From: Styela clava
Lineage: Eukaryota; Chordata; Ascidiacea; Stolidobranchia; Styelidae
NCBI RefSeq assembly: GCF_964204865.1
Contig: NC_135251.1
Location: forward strand, 6,200,001 to 6,264,000
DNA length: 64,000 bases
Reading direction: 5' to 3'
In this document: in pieces, positions 47,101 through 58,273 of the stretch
Numbering within the stretch: the stretch's first letter is position 1
Layout: each line of letters starts with the position of its first letter
Made by a program: the position numbers and the translations under genes
The notes under the pieces: generated by a model
Told to the model about the DNA's origin: nothing
Database searches by the model: none
The model's input: only the letters and a program-made list of their open reading frames with translations

Positions 47101-50100
47101 TGTGTTTTCTCATTTTAAATTGTGTTGAAAGTATTACACGTTTCTGAATCGTGTCCACTTCTTTGTGTGCTTGTTTATTTTTCGATGGGTAGGCACGTAC
47201 TTGTACAATTTTAAACTTTATTTCAAGTTATGCTCACCTCTAAAGTATCTCTGCATTTTGTTTGTTTGTTTACTTTTTGTGTTGTTTATGTCAGAGAACC
47301 GAAATAAAATAATCGATTGATATTTACAGATCTTATTACCGAACCCCGAAAGTTCATCCACGAAAAAAACCAGCACTGATTTTGTTGAATTATGTTTAAA
47401 ATATCTTCGTGAAATTGCGGCAGATCTCGGAATTATTGCTGACGAAACTAACAAAGGAGAGCTAGCAGCATTCATTGCTTATGCTATCGCTTTCCCAAAG
47501 TTGCTATTATGTCTTTTGGATACTTACAATGTTTTGAGGTGATTTTTATATTTTTACTTCAATACTTTTACTTTATATTTTTTTCATTCGTGCCTTCCTA
47601 TTTTTGTTGTATTCCTTATTTTTATGCCTGCAACTACTAGAAAGGCTATATCAAATAAAGGTGCGGACCGCGGTTTCATCCATTAATTTGTATCTGGCCT
47701 TCCTTGATTAAAGGTAGCACACCTCTGCCTTACACCTTGGTAAGCATCCATGATAAACAATTGAAGACTGCTTGCATAAGCCAATGTTCTTTGCTTTTAA
47801 ATTTGGTTGAAGCAGTATTCAAAATTTGAAATCTGTGCTGAAGTCATTTCAATGGTTTCGAGTCGAAGACGCGTTTAAATCCGACTCCTCATTCTTACAA
47901 AGGCCTTCGTTAATCAAAATTTGTTTTTTTTTCTTCATAGGAGTGGCCTCCCTAATTTCATTGCGGTATCTTTGGCATTGAACGAGATCGGTTATAAATC
48001 TGTTGGAGTTCGACTGGACAGCGGGGATCTTGCGTATCTTTCTGTCAAATGCAGAGAAGCGTTTGTCAAGATTTCTGAAAGGTTTGTGAACTTGAAAACT
48101 GTTTCAAACATTGGTTTTTATTCGAAAAAAAGCCTGGCATGCTCATGATTACCTTGTAGTGCCCTGTAGATCGTTTCGAAAAGTTGTTGTTCTTTTTTTG
48201 GGGGTTATTTTTGAGAAAAATAGCTTCACTTTGCTAATGGAGGAATCAATTTCAATTTTGTGCTATAGGGAGTGATATTTCATCTCAAATTTTTCTGTTT
48301 TCTGTGTTCTAATTCATAAGTACACATTTATAAACCACCGACGAAATTCTTTTGACATTTGGCTTGCTTAAATTGCGGTAACTATATTACTGTATATCCT
48401 CGCATAAGCCGACCTTACAAAACACACAAGTGATCATGTGTATGACAACCACCACAGACTGTTATCGCTGTCATAGCATACCAAGCCGGCTTCGCGTGTG
48501 TGCGTACATGGTCTTTTTGTTAAAACTCAGCATGGCCGAGTTGTAAATGCTGGAGTTAGCATAATGTCATTTCGTTTGAGTGCAATCAGAGTTATGAGTG
48601 TATAAGCAGACACTTTAGTTTGGCTACTTTTTTTATCTGAGTCTCAACCTTGGCTTATATGCGAAGATATACGTTAGTAATTTAACCAACGATATATTTG
48701 AGCATAGCTTTCTCATTCCTTCACAGATTCAATCTACCTTGGTTCAAGAATATGAACATTGTTGCAAGTAATGACATAAATGAAGATACTCTGAGATCGC
48801 TCAAAGAACAGGTAAGTTACCTAATTATCTTGCTAGCATACACCGAGTGTTACAATACGAAAGGCAAATGTAGGAATTTTTTTATCGGAAATTATTAAAA
48901 AGAAAAAGCTACTTTTTAAACTGGTATCTAATCATTGTTTGAAGCGATATCACCGAAGAATTCCAATTAAACGAGATGTTTGAGGCCTAAAAAAAGTATG
49001 ATTGCCTCGTTTTCTGAAAAACAATTTTTTTTCAAGTATTACTCATTTGGATTAAAGCCTTACATATCCCATATTATTAGATTTCAGTGGCCGCTTGTAC
49101 ATTGCTTCAGGGGGGTAGCCAGGGGGGTGGTTTTGGGGGTCGGAACCCTTATCTTTTGAAATGTAAATAAAAAAAGCATCTTTTTGTCTCATACATAGCA
49201 ATTTTTCGTGGCTTGAAATGCTTTTTAGCCCCTCAGATTCATGAAAACACATATTTTCTGGCGCTCGATCGGTGCCACTAGCTGTTTCAATCTAACTTGG
49301 CAAATAGAAATTTCTGACCCCCCCCCCCCCCCCCTTTGAAAATGTCTGGTTACGTCCCTGCATGGCTTTGTTCAGAGCGGAAAGTTTAAATGAAAAAAAA
49401 TCATACATAATCTGAACTAACAGTTGAATTGTGATTCGCATTATAAGCTTTTATTTCCCCTTTGATTAATATGGAATTCCTGTCTTGCTAGTATTGTGGA
49501 GGATCTTGGCGTCATTTAATCAATGGCTAGAAGCGACTCTAGTCACCTAAATCAGGGGTTGTGCAACCTTTAATACAGGAGGGCCAGATACAAATGTCTG
49601 GGTGAAACCACGGACCGCACCTTTATTTAACATAGGCTTTCTAGTAGTTACAGGCGCAAAACTTTTGGGTTTTGATTTTTGTTCATTCCTCACAAGCTAG
49701 ATGTTAGGGCATTGTTACATCATATGCATAGATAATGAATTGTACTCAGGAAGGTATTGGCTTTGCAACACAAAGGGATCGGAATCACTCGAACGTACTA
49801 GATTAAACTAAATTAAAAACTTGTCACTTTTTCATAGGCCGCACAATTTTGGGCGCTCTTGTAGTATGTGAACCAACACGGCACCATGTGTACCAGTTTA
49901 GGGTTAGGCCATAATTTTATTCCAATTTTCCTCATTTTAGTTCTATTAGGAGTTCGTGGACTAACCAAGTGACTCTCATAGTAAGTGTACCTGAAATTAT
50001 GGCCTAACCCTAACTTGGTACACATACTACGTTCGGGTGTCCACCATATTGGTTCACATACTACGAGAGAGCCTAATTTTGTCCTGCAGGTCGAATTTGG

Positions 50101-53100
50101 CCCACAGGTTGCAGGTTGCACACCCCCTACCATTTACTTTTACCAGCTTGCTTGTATATAGTTAGGAGCCCCTGAATAGGCTGATTTAGATCATGTCAGC
50201 TTTCCTATCCCGTGAATGTCTTTCGATCATTTCGCATGAATTTTTTTTTTTCCATGATCTTTTCAAAATATTTTTTTCTAACAACTATAATATTGTCATG
50301 TTTTCAGAGACCTCTGGCGAATTCTAAATTCAAGGTTTCATTTTATTTTATTGGCATGAAATAATTAGTAGCTAATAATTAATTATTCTCTAATCGAGCA
50401 CATTTAGAGTATAAACCCCAGGGTTTCACAAACTTAGTCCCGTGCCCGTGGGTGCTCTGGAACGAGTCTTTTGTAGTTATGGCTGTATCTTGGTATTACT
50501 TGCGATGAATACAGAAATTTAAAATAAATTATCTGTGTTTTGTTTAATTTTTTGACTGTATTGCATTCATTCTTTCAATTTTGTTTGTTGGCTTTTTTAA
50601 ATGAGGAAATGCTTTAAAAGCAAAAGTAGGTTTTTATAGAATATCAGGTGACGAAAAATGTTGAGAGTTTTTGTGAGGGGCCATGAGTCATAAGATTTCA
50701 AGAACCACTAATATAGACCGCCTTTAGACATAGGAACTTTCGGAAAAGAGAAAATAGGACCCAACCAAATAGGTTTAATTGCATGGTTTGGTGCTTCTCT
50801 GCTAGTGTCCTGCTCTGGATCTGTCGGGACATTTCTCTGACTTCACAGTTACGTATAGAGAGAGAGAGAGAAAGAGCGATAATGATTTATTCCCGAATAT
50901 CGCAGTAAAAAGAATAAACAAGCAATTGTCATAAAATTTAATCGAATGGGCGAGACTGCAAGGTCGACCTACCCTTGCATAACCTATGCTGTAAATGAGT
51001 TACCTATATTTTATGCAAAATGTTTTTTCCTAACTGTGTAACTTTTTCGTTTGAATTATGAGAGGAAACTGAAAAAATATAATAAAATTGAGTTCATCAG
51101 CACTATTACCAGCATAATAATAAATAGCAATAAACTAATAAAATCAAAAATGTAAAATTCATATAATCGAGCACATTTAGAGTAAACCCCAGGGTCCACA
51201 AACTTAGTCCCGTGCCCGTGGGTGCCCTGGAACGAGTCTTTTGTAGTTATGGCTGTATCATCAGCAGTAAAAGCTGAAGTAAACTAATAAAATCAAAAAT
51301 GTAAAAGTCATATAATCAGGAGAGCAAACAGAAAGTGGTATGTGTTCGCTCACATATAAATCCCTTCTTAATATTTTTGCATTCAATTTCCGTGTATCTA
51401 GACTTCTAAATTTAGAAAGTTTAAGATCTCTCAATCTGATGAACAGTTGGTTCTCTGACTTCACTGTTTTGTATCACCTGTGATGTGAATAAGTTGGCTG
51501 TTAGTTAGCCTGTTGTACTTTGTGAAAAATACATTCCTCTAATAGTAGTATGTGTTCGTTCGGTACTCCCCAAAGTATGTGAACCAAGATGGCGGACACC
51601 GGAGTATAGTATGTGTACCAGGTTAGGATTAGTTAGCCAAGTGACTCATGTAGTATTTGTACCTGAAATTCTGGCCTAACCCTAACCTGGTACACATACT
51701 ACGTTCTGATATCCGCCATCTTGGTTCACATACTTTTGGAGTACCGAACGAACACATACTACTTCTATTGGCGACACCTTTTCATTTACATTTTGCAACC
51801 TTATTAAATTTTATTTGCTCTCATGATTCTGTGATTTTATTACTTTGCTTCTATCAATTATGTTATGCTGATTATGGTGATAATAAATTTAATTCTTATT
51901 ATTTCATTCATTTTTTTCTCATAATACAATAACATACCAATAATTTAAGAGAAAAAGTTACATAGTTAGAGGAATAAACCCTTAAACCCTTTCTTCATTA
52001 AATTATTTGCAATTCTTCGGAATCTCTTTGCAATCAATTTTCATGCATCTTATAAATTTCCTTCTTATAAATTTAGAAAGTTTGAAATTTATATTTATTG
52101 CATGCGATGCGATAATTAGTAAGCATGCTCCCTAACTTTACTCAAGGTGATACTGATATTCACCGTAGTTCTTACAAGAGCAATTTGATATTAGCATTTC
52201 CATATTTATTTTACTGTTACCAGTTCTTGGGAATAGTAAACCAACTATTTGTTTCAGATGCATGGTCTTGATGGTCGAGGAAGGCGTAACCGACCAGCAG
52301 TTATGGAATCACCTTATGACTGGGCAGAGTCCAGCAATCCTCCCATGACATTACAGTTCGGGCCTCGGGGACTAGCCAAGTGACTCCCCCATTTTGTACC
52401 TAAAATTATGGCCTAACCCTAACATGGTACACATACTACGTTCCGGTGTTCGCCATCTTTGTTCACATACTTCGGGAGTACCGTTACGCGAACCACCCTA
52501 CGACTGAGAAGAGTCTAGCAATCCCCTTGCACATGATTATCCCCCAGAAGATTTTAATATGATACCATATGATTAGGTTGCCGATTTCCCTCTTCCGTGG
52601 TCGCTTATGGCTTTTTATAATCTGAAAGTCTTCGCATCTTAAACAGTAAAAACTATTCCTACATCTGGCCTGAACTATATACTAGGCGTAAGGCTATTCG
52701 CCGGATGAGAACAGAAGGGGCCTAAGTCACATTTTTGGAAAATTGACTTTTTTCAATATTTTGGGGTTTTGAGCCACGCTCTACAAGGTCGTGGTCTTGA
52801 AATCCTGAATTTCTCAATAATAAGAGTTTTAGCTGGACTTAGGACTAAAATATTTAAGAACAGAATGGGCCTAAGTCCAGCTAAAATTTTTATTATTGAG
52901 AAATTCAGGATTTCAAGACCACCACCTTGTAGAGCATGGCTCGAAATCCCAAAATATTGAAAAAATATAGTCCTAAGTTCCAACATGATGGGCATAAACA
53001 TCAGAAATGAAATGTCCAAAACTTACATCCATGAAAATTTGTTCAGTGCAACTTAGGCCTAAGTCACCTTGTTTGACCTTGCATCCAATACAAAAAATTT

Positions 53101-56100
53101 CAGAAGTTGTTGAGAACAGAATGGGCCAAAGTTTCTTATGGGGGTAAAAAAGCAGGAAGGAATTGAAACTGAAGTGCCAAAAAATATTGATTCCAAAGAT
53201 ATTCTCATCCACATTAAAATAACCAGAGCTCAGGTCTTTACTAAGTGTGAATATCTAGAAATTCAAAAATAAAAAAATTCCAAATTGTTTTTTGCGTTTT
53301 TCTCAAAACTCAAAATTGTGACTTAGGCCTGTTCTGTTCTCATCCGGCGAATACCAAAACAGCGGTTACCGAGGGGGGTCACAGAGAAGTTGGAGGGGGG
53401 CCACGATGATAAGCACAAAACTGATCTTACTTTTCACTCAGGAAACCTTCCGCTCTTCATGGTTTTATTGCTTTTGCGGGTGTTTTTCTTTGTCGAGCAT
53501 GGATTGTTTGAACCTGTTGGGATTTGGAATCTACCAATCAAAACAGCACTATAAAGATAAACAGGCCATGAAAAGTTGCCATATAGTTCATCATATGATT
53601 CAGCCATCCTTTCGGCTTTCTTCTCTGGTCTGTTAGGGCTTCCTCTGCCACGCAAGTCTAAGCACATGAAACAATTGACATCTTGCTATTTCTATATCTG
53701 ACCAGACTAGATACCAGATGAAATGCCATTTTAATTATCTATTTTATTGACTTTTCTCTTCTTGGCATCATATCCTATTATTTTAAGATCTGATCTTGGC
53801 GAATAAAATAAATTTGTATATTCTTTTTCACTTCAGGGCCATGAAATTAACAGCTTTGGAATTGGAACACATCTTGTGACGTGTCAGAAGCAACCTGCAT
53901 TGGGATGTGTGTTTAAGGTAAAACATAAACAATTAGTTTTCTGAGAAGCGTGTTTGAAGATAATGTTTTCTTATAAGCAAAGGATATGATTTTCATATTT
54001 ATCCTGGGGGTGAGAAAAGACGATAAGACGGCTTAATCACTTGGCGAAAACGACCTTTCGCCCGGTTACCTGTCCATGTCGGGTAAGGAATTAGTTAGCC
54101 AGTTTTCGGAAGCATGGACTTGATGGTGAAGAAAGCCATAACCAGCAATTACTTGAACCACCCTACGACGGAGAGGAATCAAGCAATCCTCTCGCACATA
54201 ACTATTCCTGCATGGGATTTGAACCTGGGTTCAAACCACACAGGATAATCAGAGGTGCGGTGGCAAGCGTATTCCTAACGCTTAGCAAGATGCGCCACAC
54301 CACCGAGCTCACTCCCGAGGAAAGTTACGGTCACTAATTTACCACATCACCTTTTTTTCCAGTTGGTCGAAGTTAACGATGAACCTCGATTGAAACTCAG
54401 CGAAGAGGTCGCCAAGATAAATATTCCTGGACGTAAAGAAATCTATCGTTTGTACACCAACGACGGAACAGCTATTGTTGACCTTGTACAACATGCTAAA
54501 GAAGATCCGCCTAAGGTTTGATTTTGGTGACAATTTTTTGTGTGTTGTTTTTCTATCTTCACTCTTAACATGGCACTCTGTTAGGGGCTTAGCCAGGGAT
54601 GCGCAGTTCTTACCACTTCATGGCAGCTCTTGTCAAAAACGAACCGCGGCGTCTCTTGTCATGGTTTTATGTCGGAATTACATCTATTTGAGCCTCAAAC
54701 CTAACCCCAAATCCATCAAAACTGTATTCATAAGAAAAATGTTCCAACGTAACCAGCCCTGCCATTATGGCCGACATGCCTTGGTTTGTGGCAGCTAAAA
54801 AGTCAGTCGCCATGGGTTTGGCCATAGTGGCCATGGTTTGGAAATCCCGCCATGATTTTGTGGCAGCTCTAGACGCCACAAAGTACTTAAAACTGCACTT
54901 GTAGCCAAGGGATGAGGGGGTCGTTGAGGGTCGGACCCCCTCTTTGGAATTAAAAAAAAAAAATCCTCATCATACATAGTAATTTTTCCTAACTTGAAAC
55001 TCTTTCTATACCCTCAAAACCAGACGGCACCCGCTAACTGTGATGTTCATCTTTGCGTAGTAGAATTCGTTTTGTTTTTTCTAATGCAGAATGAAAAATT
55101 GCTCTCATTTCACCCATTTTATTTTTTAGGTGAATGATCGCATTTTAGTACGACATCCTTTCATTGAATCGAAGCGGGCTTATGTCTGTCCCCATCGTGT
55201 GGAGAAATTATTAACGCAGTACTGGGGAAGAGATGGCCCTATGAAACCTTTCGAAGACTTGAAAGATTTGAGGTAGGAAAGCATATCGTTTATTTTATCG
55301 TTATTCTATCAACTTTCACATCTCTGATTAAGCTACTTTGAAATGCTTAAAAAATCAGTCATGTTCGCTAAACTCGGTCCACCAGATAAAAAAAAAACGG
55401 CAGCTCGCAAAATTGCAACAAGTGGTGTCTACCTATTATGTAACGATAAAGGCAGACGTAACAGAAAGTAAACGACAGAGAGAGATGAAATGAATTGATT
55501 GATTCATATACACAGCTTTTTAAAATGAACAAGAGAGCTACGCCCAAATATATGGACCCGTCTGTTCGCAGTACAGTATGGTTTACCGTACCGTCAGATC
55601 ACATTCTAGAAATATATTCACACCAAGCGAAGCAGTACAGTCGGAAACAAAATGGCTTCCGATGTCCGCAGAACGTTTAATGACGTCATAGCAAACAAAA
55701 ACAAATCTCACAGAGCTAACAGAAATGTTTAAAATGAATAAAAGTACCGGTAATAGCATTCTGGGGAAAAATTTTATCTTCAACCACTGAAAATTTCAAA
55801 GCAATTGGTCCAGTATCGAAGAGAAAAGCGATTTTTTTAAAAATGATGGAGACAAATAAGGAAAATAACAATAACTACAAAATTTTGACACGATCGTTAT
55901 GTCCACTATGTGTCCAAAAACAATAAAACATTTATAATAATTACAATACGTAACATATTCAATCATAAACCAGTTATTCATTTTGTTATAGATTTCAATT
56001 CTTTTGCAAGAAAAACACAGAATTCTTAAGAGTGTTGCTTGTTCCTTGTAGCCATCTTTTTATGTGAGGAAACAACGGTATCGGCTTATCGACCTACTTT

Positions 56101-58273
56101 TAGAAAACTATCGGTATCGGTTTGAAAAGGCAGTATCGGTCGGACCCTAGTCTTGTTCATAGTAAAAATATAGGATTTTGCAACCAATAAGTCTATGATA
56201 AATACAATGCTTTAATAAACCTTTCAATTCTAGGACGAGAGCTATGCAATGCCTGAACACTTTGCGTCCCGACATCAAGAGAGAATTAAACCCAACGCCT
56301 TACAAGGTAACTATGGTTATTTAATTCGATTTATATTTTCTGCTTTCATAGTTTTTATTTATAATTACTATCAATTATATTTCTGGCAAGTGCATTGTTT
56401 CCCAGTTGTGTGTTATGGCACCACAAACACACACAAATTCCACCCCTAGTGATCCATTATGATGCTGTATTGCATGAATGATGTCATAATGGATTTTTCA
56501 CATTTAAAAAAAATACAAAATATGGAATATTGTGATGCTCCAAAATTGAAACACCCTGTCCCCGTACTTGTCTACCCAGTTTATCACACTTTGGCTGAGG
56601 TATTGGGCATATGGGGCTTTAATACAAGATTTTAAATTACAATGCCATGGCTAGGTCCGGAACTCTAACCCTGACAAGAGCAAACTAGCGGGCCAATTCC
56701 GGCTTGTTGGGTAATTTAAATTTTGCGCGCTTGATGCTGTCACAACCAAACTAAAGCCAAATTTTGATGTTTTAAAGCTCAAAACGAGGCTTATTACGTT
56801 ATGCATGATCCAAAAACCTTGCCTACCTACCCCTGCTCTAACTATTAGGACATATTTTTTATATTTCATTTATGGTGATTTATGACATCTAGGTTAAACC
56901 ATCATCTCACCGCTCGGATCAGAAGTTTGGAATGGTTGGTTTTGATTGTGTGTTGCCAGAATAAGTTACTTTGGTTCGGCTGTTTGGGGTGTGTTTTAGT
57001 TTATTGGCAATGACATATAGATGGATATAAAATACTTTTTTCAAAAGTTTCATAAAGCAAGACCGTTCAGCTGTTCTGATTTTATGTGAGAGACTTATTT
57101 GCTTGAAATGATGAATGCAACTATTCTAAATTTTCTTCGAAAATCAATTTTTAATATTGATTAGCGCAGGGTTCGGTAAACTGCGGCCAGCGAGCTAATT
57201 TGTTGCGGCCCTCGAACGATCCGACATTTAATACATAAAACAAAAATTGATCCTAAATTTATTATTGTCTCGACATGGATTTATGTGAGAACAAGTGCTG
57301 CTGTACGGCGCTTGTGTTGTAATAAGTAGCGTCAGTTGTATGTTGTTTGAGTTAATTTTGAAAACGTAAAAATGTCTGGGAAGCAGAGGAAAGTTTGCAA
57401 CGAGGGTCGAACGTTTCAAAGTGCTTGGACAGAAAATAATTTTTTTTGCGCATTTTAAAACTAGTTTGCTGGAAATATTGCGGCTCGCGATATGATATCT
57501 GACCCGCAAGTACATGAAGTTTGCCGACCACTGGATTAGCGTCTATCCTCGTGCATAAGCGGAGTTTTAAAGTTGCCAAATTATAGGGTCGGCTTATACA
57601 CACACAACTCTGATCACACTAAAAATTTGACCTATATGCTCATAAATCGGATCGCATTCAAACGAAATGACAATATGATAACGTAATTCCAACAACTACA
57701 ACACGAAACATGCTAAGTTCTCATGATAAGAGTGTGAACGCACACGCGAAGCACCGCTTGATATGCTATGACAGCAATAACAGTCTGTGATTGGTTGTCA
57801 TGCATGTGATCGCTTGCAGGTTACGTGGGGTCTGCTTGTATGCTATTTTTTATAACTTAACTATTGTAGGGGGTTGACTTACATGTGAGGTTATACTGTA
57901 TACCTTATTTCAGATTGTGCACTTTGATTTTTGCATCTCCTACCTTCTCTCTTACCTATTCGGAGTGTCACTTGTAGTAAAACCATTCGAGGAGAACTCA
58001 TTTAGACTGTTCTAGGCTTTTATTAACATAAACATTACTGCTATACCAAAACAGGAAAAAGAACAATTTACAAGAGTAGCATTCATATTTTGTATATTCA
58101 AAAATCTCATCATTCTCTACTTTGTAATTTTGTTTTTGATCAATGAAAATAAAAGACAGCACTAGTGTTATTAATGTCAATTTTTTGTTTCACAGGTCTC
58201 GGTATCAGACAATATGTATTCCTATCTGCATGATCTATGGCTGAAGAACGCACCAATCGGAGAATTAGCCTGA
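41186..58273 (+). CDS. NAPRT: Nicotinate phosphoribosyltransferase (NAPRT), 14 exons
   Basis: Exons: 41186-41297, 42119-42289, 42760-42842, 43402-43529, 43940-44070, 46782-46897, 47330-47538, 47941-48081, 48727-48811, 53837-53917, 54363-54515, 55130-55272, 56234-56306, 58196-58273. All are GT/AG in consistent phase; 1704 nt = 567 residues (human 538). It makes nicotinate mononucleotide from nicotinate, PRPP and ATP, the first step of the Preiss-Handler NAD route, in the cytosol. Visible motifs: [12 protein letters not shown] (38-49), [13 protein letters not shown] (186-198), GTHAHAF (228-234; His232 is the likely phosphorylated His), VRLDSGDL (340-347), FGIGTHLVT (399-407). The first 35 residues are Asn/Gly-rich and poorly conserved. 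ATG 41186 has a good context (gagATGG) and an ATG 5 bases upstream opens a short overlapping frame. An in-frame ATG at 41090 would add 32 hydrophobic residues unlike relatives, so I did not use it. Confidence 0.95.
42389..42625. mobile_element. Family B MITE, copy B4 (NAPRT intron 2)
   Basis: 'gggctcccgaagtatgcgaa' and 'ccaagatggcggacatagga' on the left, inverted partners on the right ('gtccgccatcttggttggca'). TTAGGGTTAGG at 42448 and CCTAACCCTAACC at 42555. It starts only 100 bp after the exon 2 donor. Confidence 0.85.
42880..43170. mobile_element. Decayed hAT-like repeat (NAPRT intron 3)
   Basis: 'agtggtaaacaagtggtggg' on the left and 'ggggagtttgagaacgactg' on the right are hAT-type ends; the interior 'tggatatttacgttt' also occurs at 31065. 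Boundaries are approximate. Confidence 0.4.
44948..45155 (-). mobile_element. Family A MITE, copy A9 (NAPRT intron 5)
   Basis: 'ggtactaccatagtatgtgt' to 'cacttctggaacgtc'. It has a small tandem duplication of 'gctgtgttag' (45045-45060). Confidence 0.75.
45456..45599 (+). mobile_element. SINE body, copy S7 (NAPRT intron 5)
   Basis: 'aatgcttccgaaaacaaata', 'atggaatggcaactggacga', 'tatcggctttcctctccctc', then the AT tail. The tRNA-like head is missing. Confidence 0.7.
45977..46211. mobile_element. Family B MITE, copy B5 (NAPRT intron 5)
   Basis: Left 'ggtactcatgtagtatgtga' with 'accaagatggtgaacactgg'; right 'gtgtccaccatcttggttca' with 'tactacgtgagcatcc'. The 'atggcgg' motif has decayed to 'atggtga'. 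Confidence 0.8.
46275..46597 (-). mobile_element. SINE, copy S8, near full length (NAPRT intron 5)
   Basis: Minus strand: head 'tggctcggcggtgtggtt', B box 'caggttcgaatcccatgcg', body, and tail 'cctggggagaaa...atatgta'. It lies 185 bp before exon 6. Confidence 0.8.
48394..48670. mobile_element. MITE with 'TATCCTCGCATAAGCC' ends (NAPRT intron 8)
   Basis: Left 'gtatatcctcgcataagccg', right inverted 'gtatatcttcgcatataagc'. Ends are TA-rich, fitting a TA target. A relative is at 57545-57905 (NAPRT intron 13); both contain a 'tgacaaccac' segment and 'ctgttatygctgtcatagca'. Confidence 0.6.
49108..49360. mobile_element. Family G MITE ('CAGGGGGGTAGCC') with 8-bp duplication (7/8)
   Basis: Left CAGGGGGGTAGCCAGGGG, right 'tctggttacgtccctg'. 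Flanks CATTGCTT and CATGGCTT. The interior phrase 'catacatagcaatttttcgt' followed by 'tgaaatgctttttag' recurs at 31840, 54975, 58465 and 61475. It holds an 18-C run (49317-49334). Confidence 0.75.
49553..50128. mobile_element. hAT-like element split by a family B MITE
   Basis: Left CAGGGGTTGTGCAACCTTTA, right 'caggttgcacacccccta'. A degenerate relative at 34790-34955 confirms the interior. The B element at 49852-50073 sits within it and is younger. Confidence 0.65.
49852..50073. mobile_element. Family B MITE, copy B6, inside a hAT-like element
   Basis: 'ggcgctcttgtagtatgtga' with 'accaacacggcac' on the left; 'gtccaccatattggttcaca' with 'tactacgagagagcc' on the right. The left arm has lost about 20 bp of the 'ggcgg...gtagtatgt' part. 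Confidence 0.75.
50395..51316 (+). repeat. hAT-like fragment with internal direct duplications
   Basis: 'tcgagcacatttagagta' to 'cttttgtagttatggctgta' occurs at 50395-50490 and, with few changes, at 51168-51258. In addition 'aaactaataaaatcaaaaat' plus 'gtaaaattcatataatc' at 51131-51170 recurs at 51280-51316. The first copy continues to a possible hAT end ('tttcaagaaccacta', 50710). A GA-rich microsatellite is at 50860-50878. Confidence 0.6.
51536..51771. mobile_element. Family B MITE, copy B7, with palindrome extending outside its ends
   Basis: The element proper is 51562-51745 (GGTACTCCCC...GGAGTACC). The inverted symmetry continues beyond both ends: left 'agtagtatgtgttcgttc', right 'gaacgaacacatactact'. 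The total arm is about 100 bp. The inner part has a shortened loop, 'ttagttagccaagtgactc'. Confidence 0.8.
52247..52550 (-). mobile_element. SINE, copy S9, interrupted by a family B fragment
   Basis: 52247-52357 carries 'agatgcatggtcttgatgg' to 'gagtccagcaatcctccc'. 52493-52550 resumes with 'ttacgcgaaccaccctacga' to 'cacatgattatccccc', overlapping the first part by about 50 bp. 52358-52492 between them is a half B element ending 'cttcgggagtacc'. Confidence 0.65.
52697..53351. mobile_element. TA-flanked mariner-like element with a giant internal hairpin
   Basis: 655 bp between TA dinucleotides (52695-52696, 53352-53353). Ends TTCGCCGGATGAGAACAGAA and inverted TTCTGTTCTCATCCGGCGAA match, followed by 'ggcctaagtcaca' on both sides. 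Inside, 52750-52850 and 52875-52976 are inverted copies of about 100 bp ('gctctacaaggtsgtggtct', 'tgaaatcctgaatttctcaa') with the same 'gggcctaagtc' words at the joint. It looks like one element inserted in an older one, or a fold-back form. Confidence 0.8.
53983..54310 (-). mobile_element. SINE, copy S10 (NAPRT intron 10)
   Basis: Minus strand: head 'gagctcggtggtgtggcgca', altered B box ('caggttcaaatccc', duplicated), body, tail 'cccccaggataaatatgaaa'. It ends 50 bp before exon 11. Confidence 0.8.
54580..55045. mobile_element. Family G repeat, decayed (NAPRT intron 11)
   Basis: 'taggggcttagccagggatg' on the left; 'ggtcggaccccctctttgg' and 'catcatacatagtaattttt' to the right, as in the 49.1-kb copy. 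The middle holds a block of 'atggcggg/ccatggt' words of unknown origin. Confidence 0.5.
55737..55870 (+). repeat. Dispersed repeat, second copy of the window-start repeat
   Basis: 'aaccactgaaaatttcaaag' with 'ggtaatagcattctgggg' and 'aagagaaaagcg', matching the order at positions 35-115. It lies in NAPRT intron 12. Confidence 0.5.
57167..57533. mobile_element. hAT MITE with perfect 8-bp target duplication (NAPRT intron 13)
   Basis: 367 bp, CAGGGTTCGGTAAACTGCGG to 'gaagtttgccgaccactg', flanked by GATTAGCG on both sides (57159-57166, 57534-57541). 'gcggccctcgaacg' near the left end is shared with the 8570-9760 element. Confidence 0.9.
57545..57905. mobile_element. MITE, relative of 48394-48670
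   Basis: Left 'tatcctcgtgcataagcgga', right 'gttgacttacatgtgaggtt'. It shares 'gtgatcgcttg' and 'cttgatatgctatgacagca' words (inverted) with the intron 8 copy. Confidence 0.5.

Larger units (their letters stand above)
48812..53836 (+). other. NAPRT intron 9, 5.0 kb, mostly repeats
   Basis: The largest intron of the gene. It contains, in order, a family G MITE, a hAT-like element split by a B MITE, a hAT-like fragment with a duplicated piece, a long palindromic B copy, a SINE split by a B fragment, and a TA-flanked 655-bp element. Little unique sequence remains and there is no sign of another gene. Confidence 0.7.
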
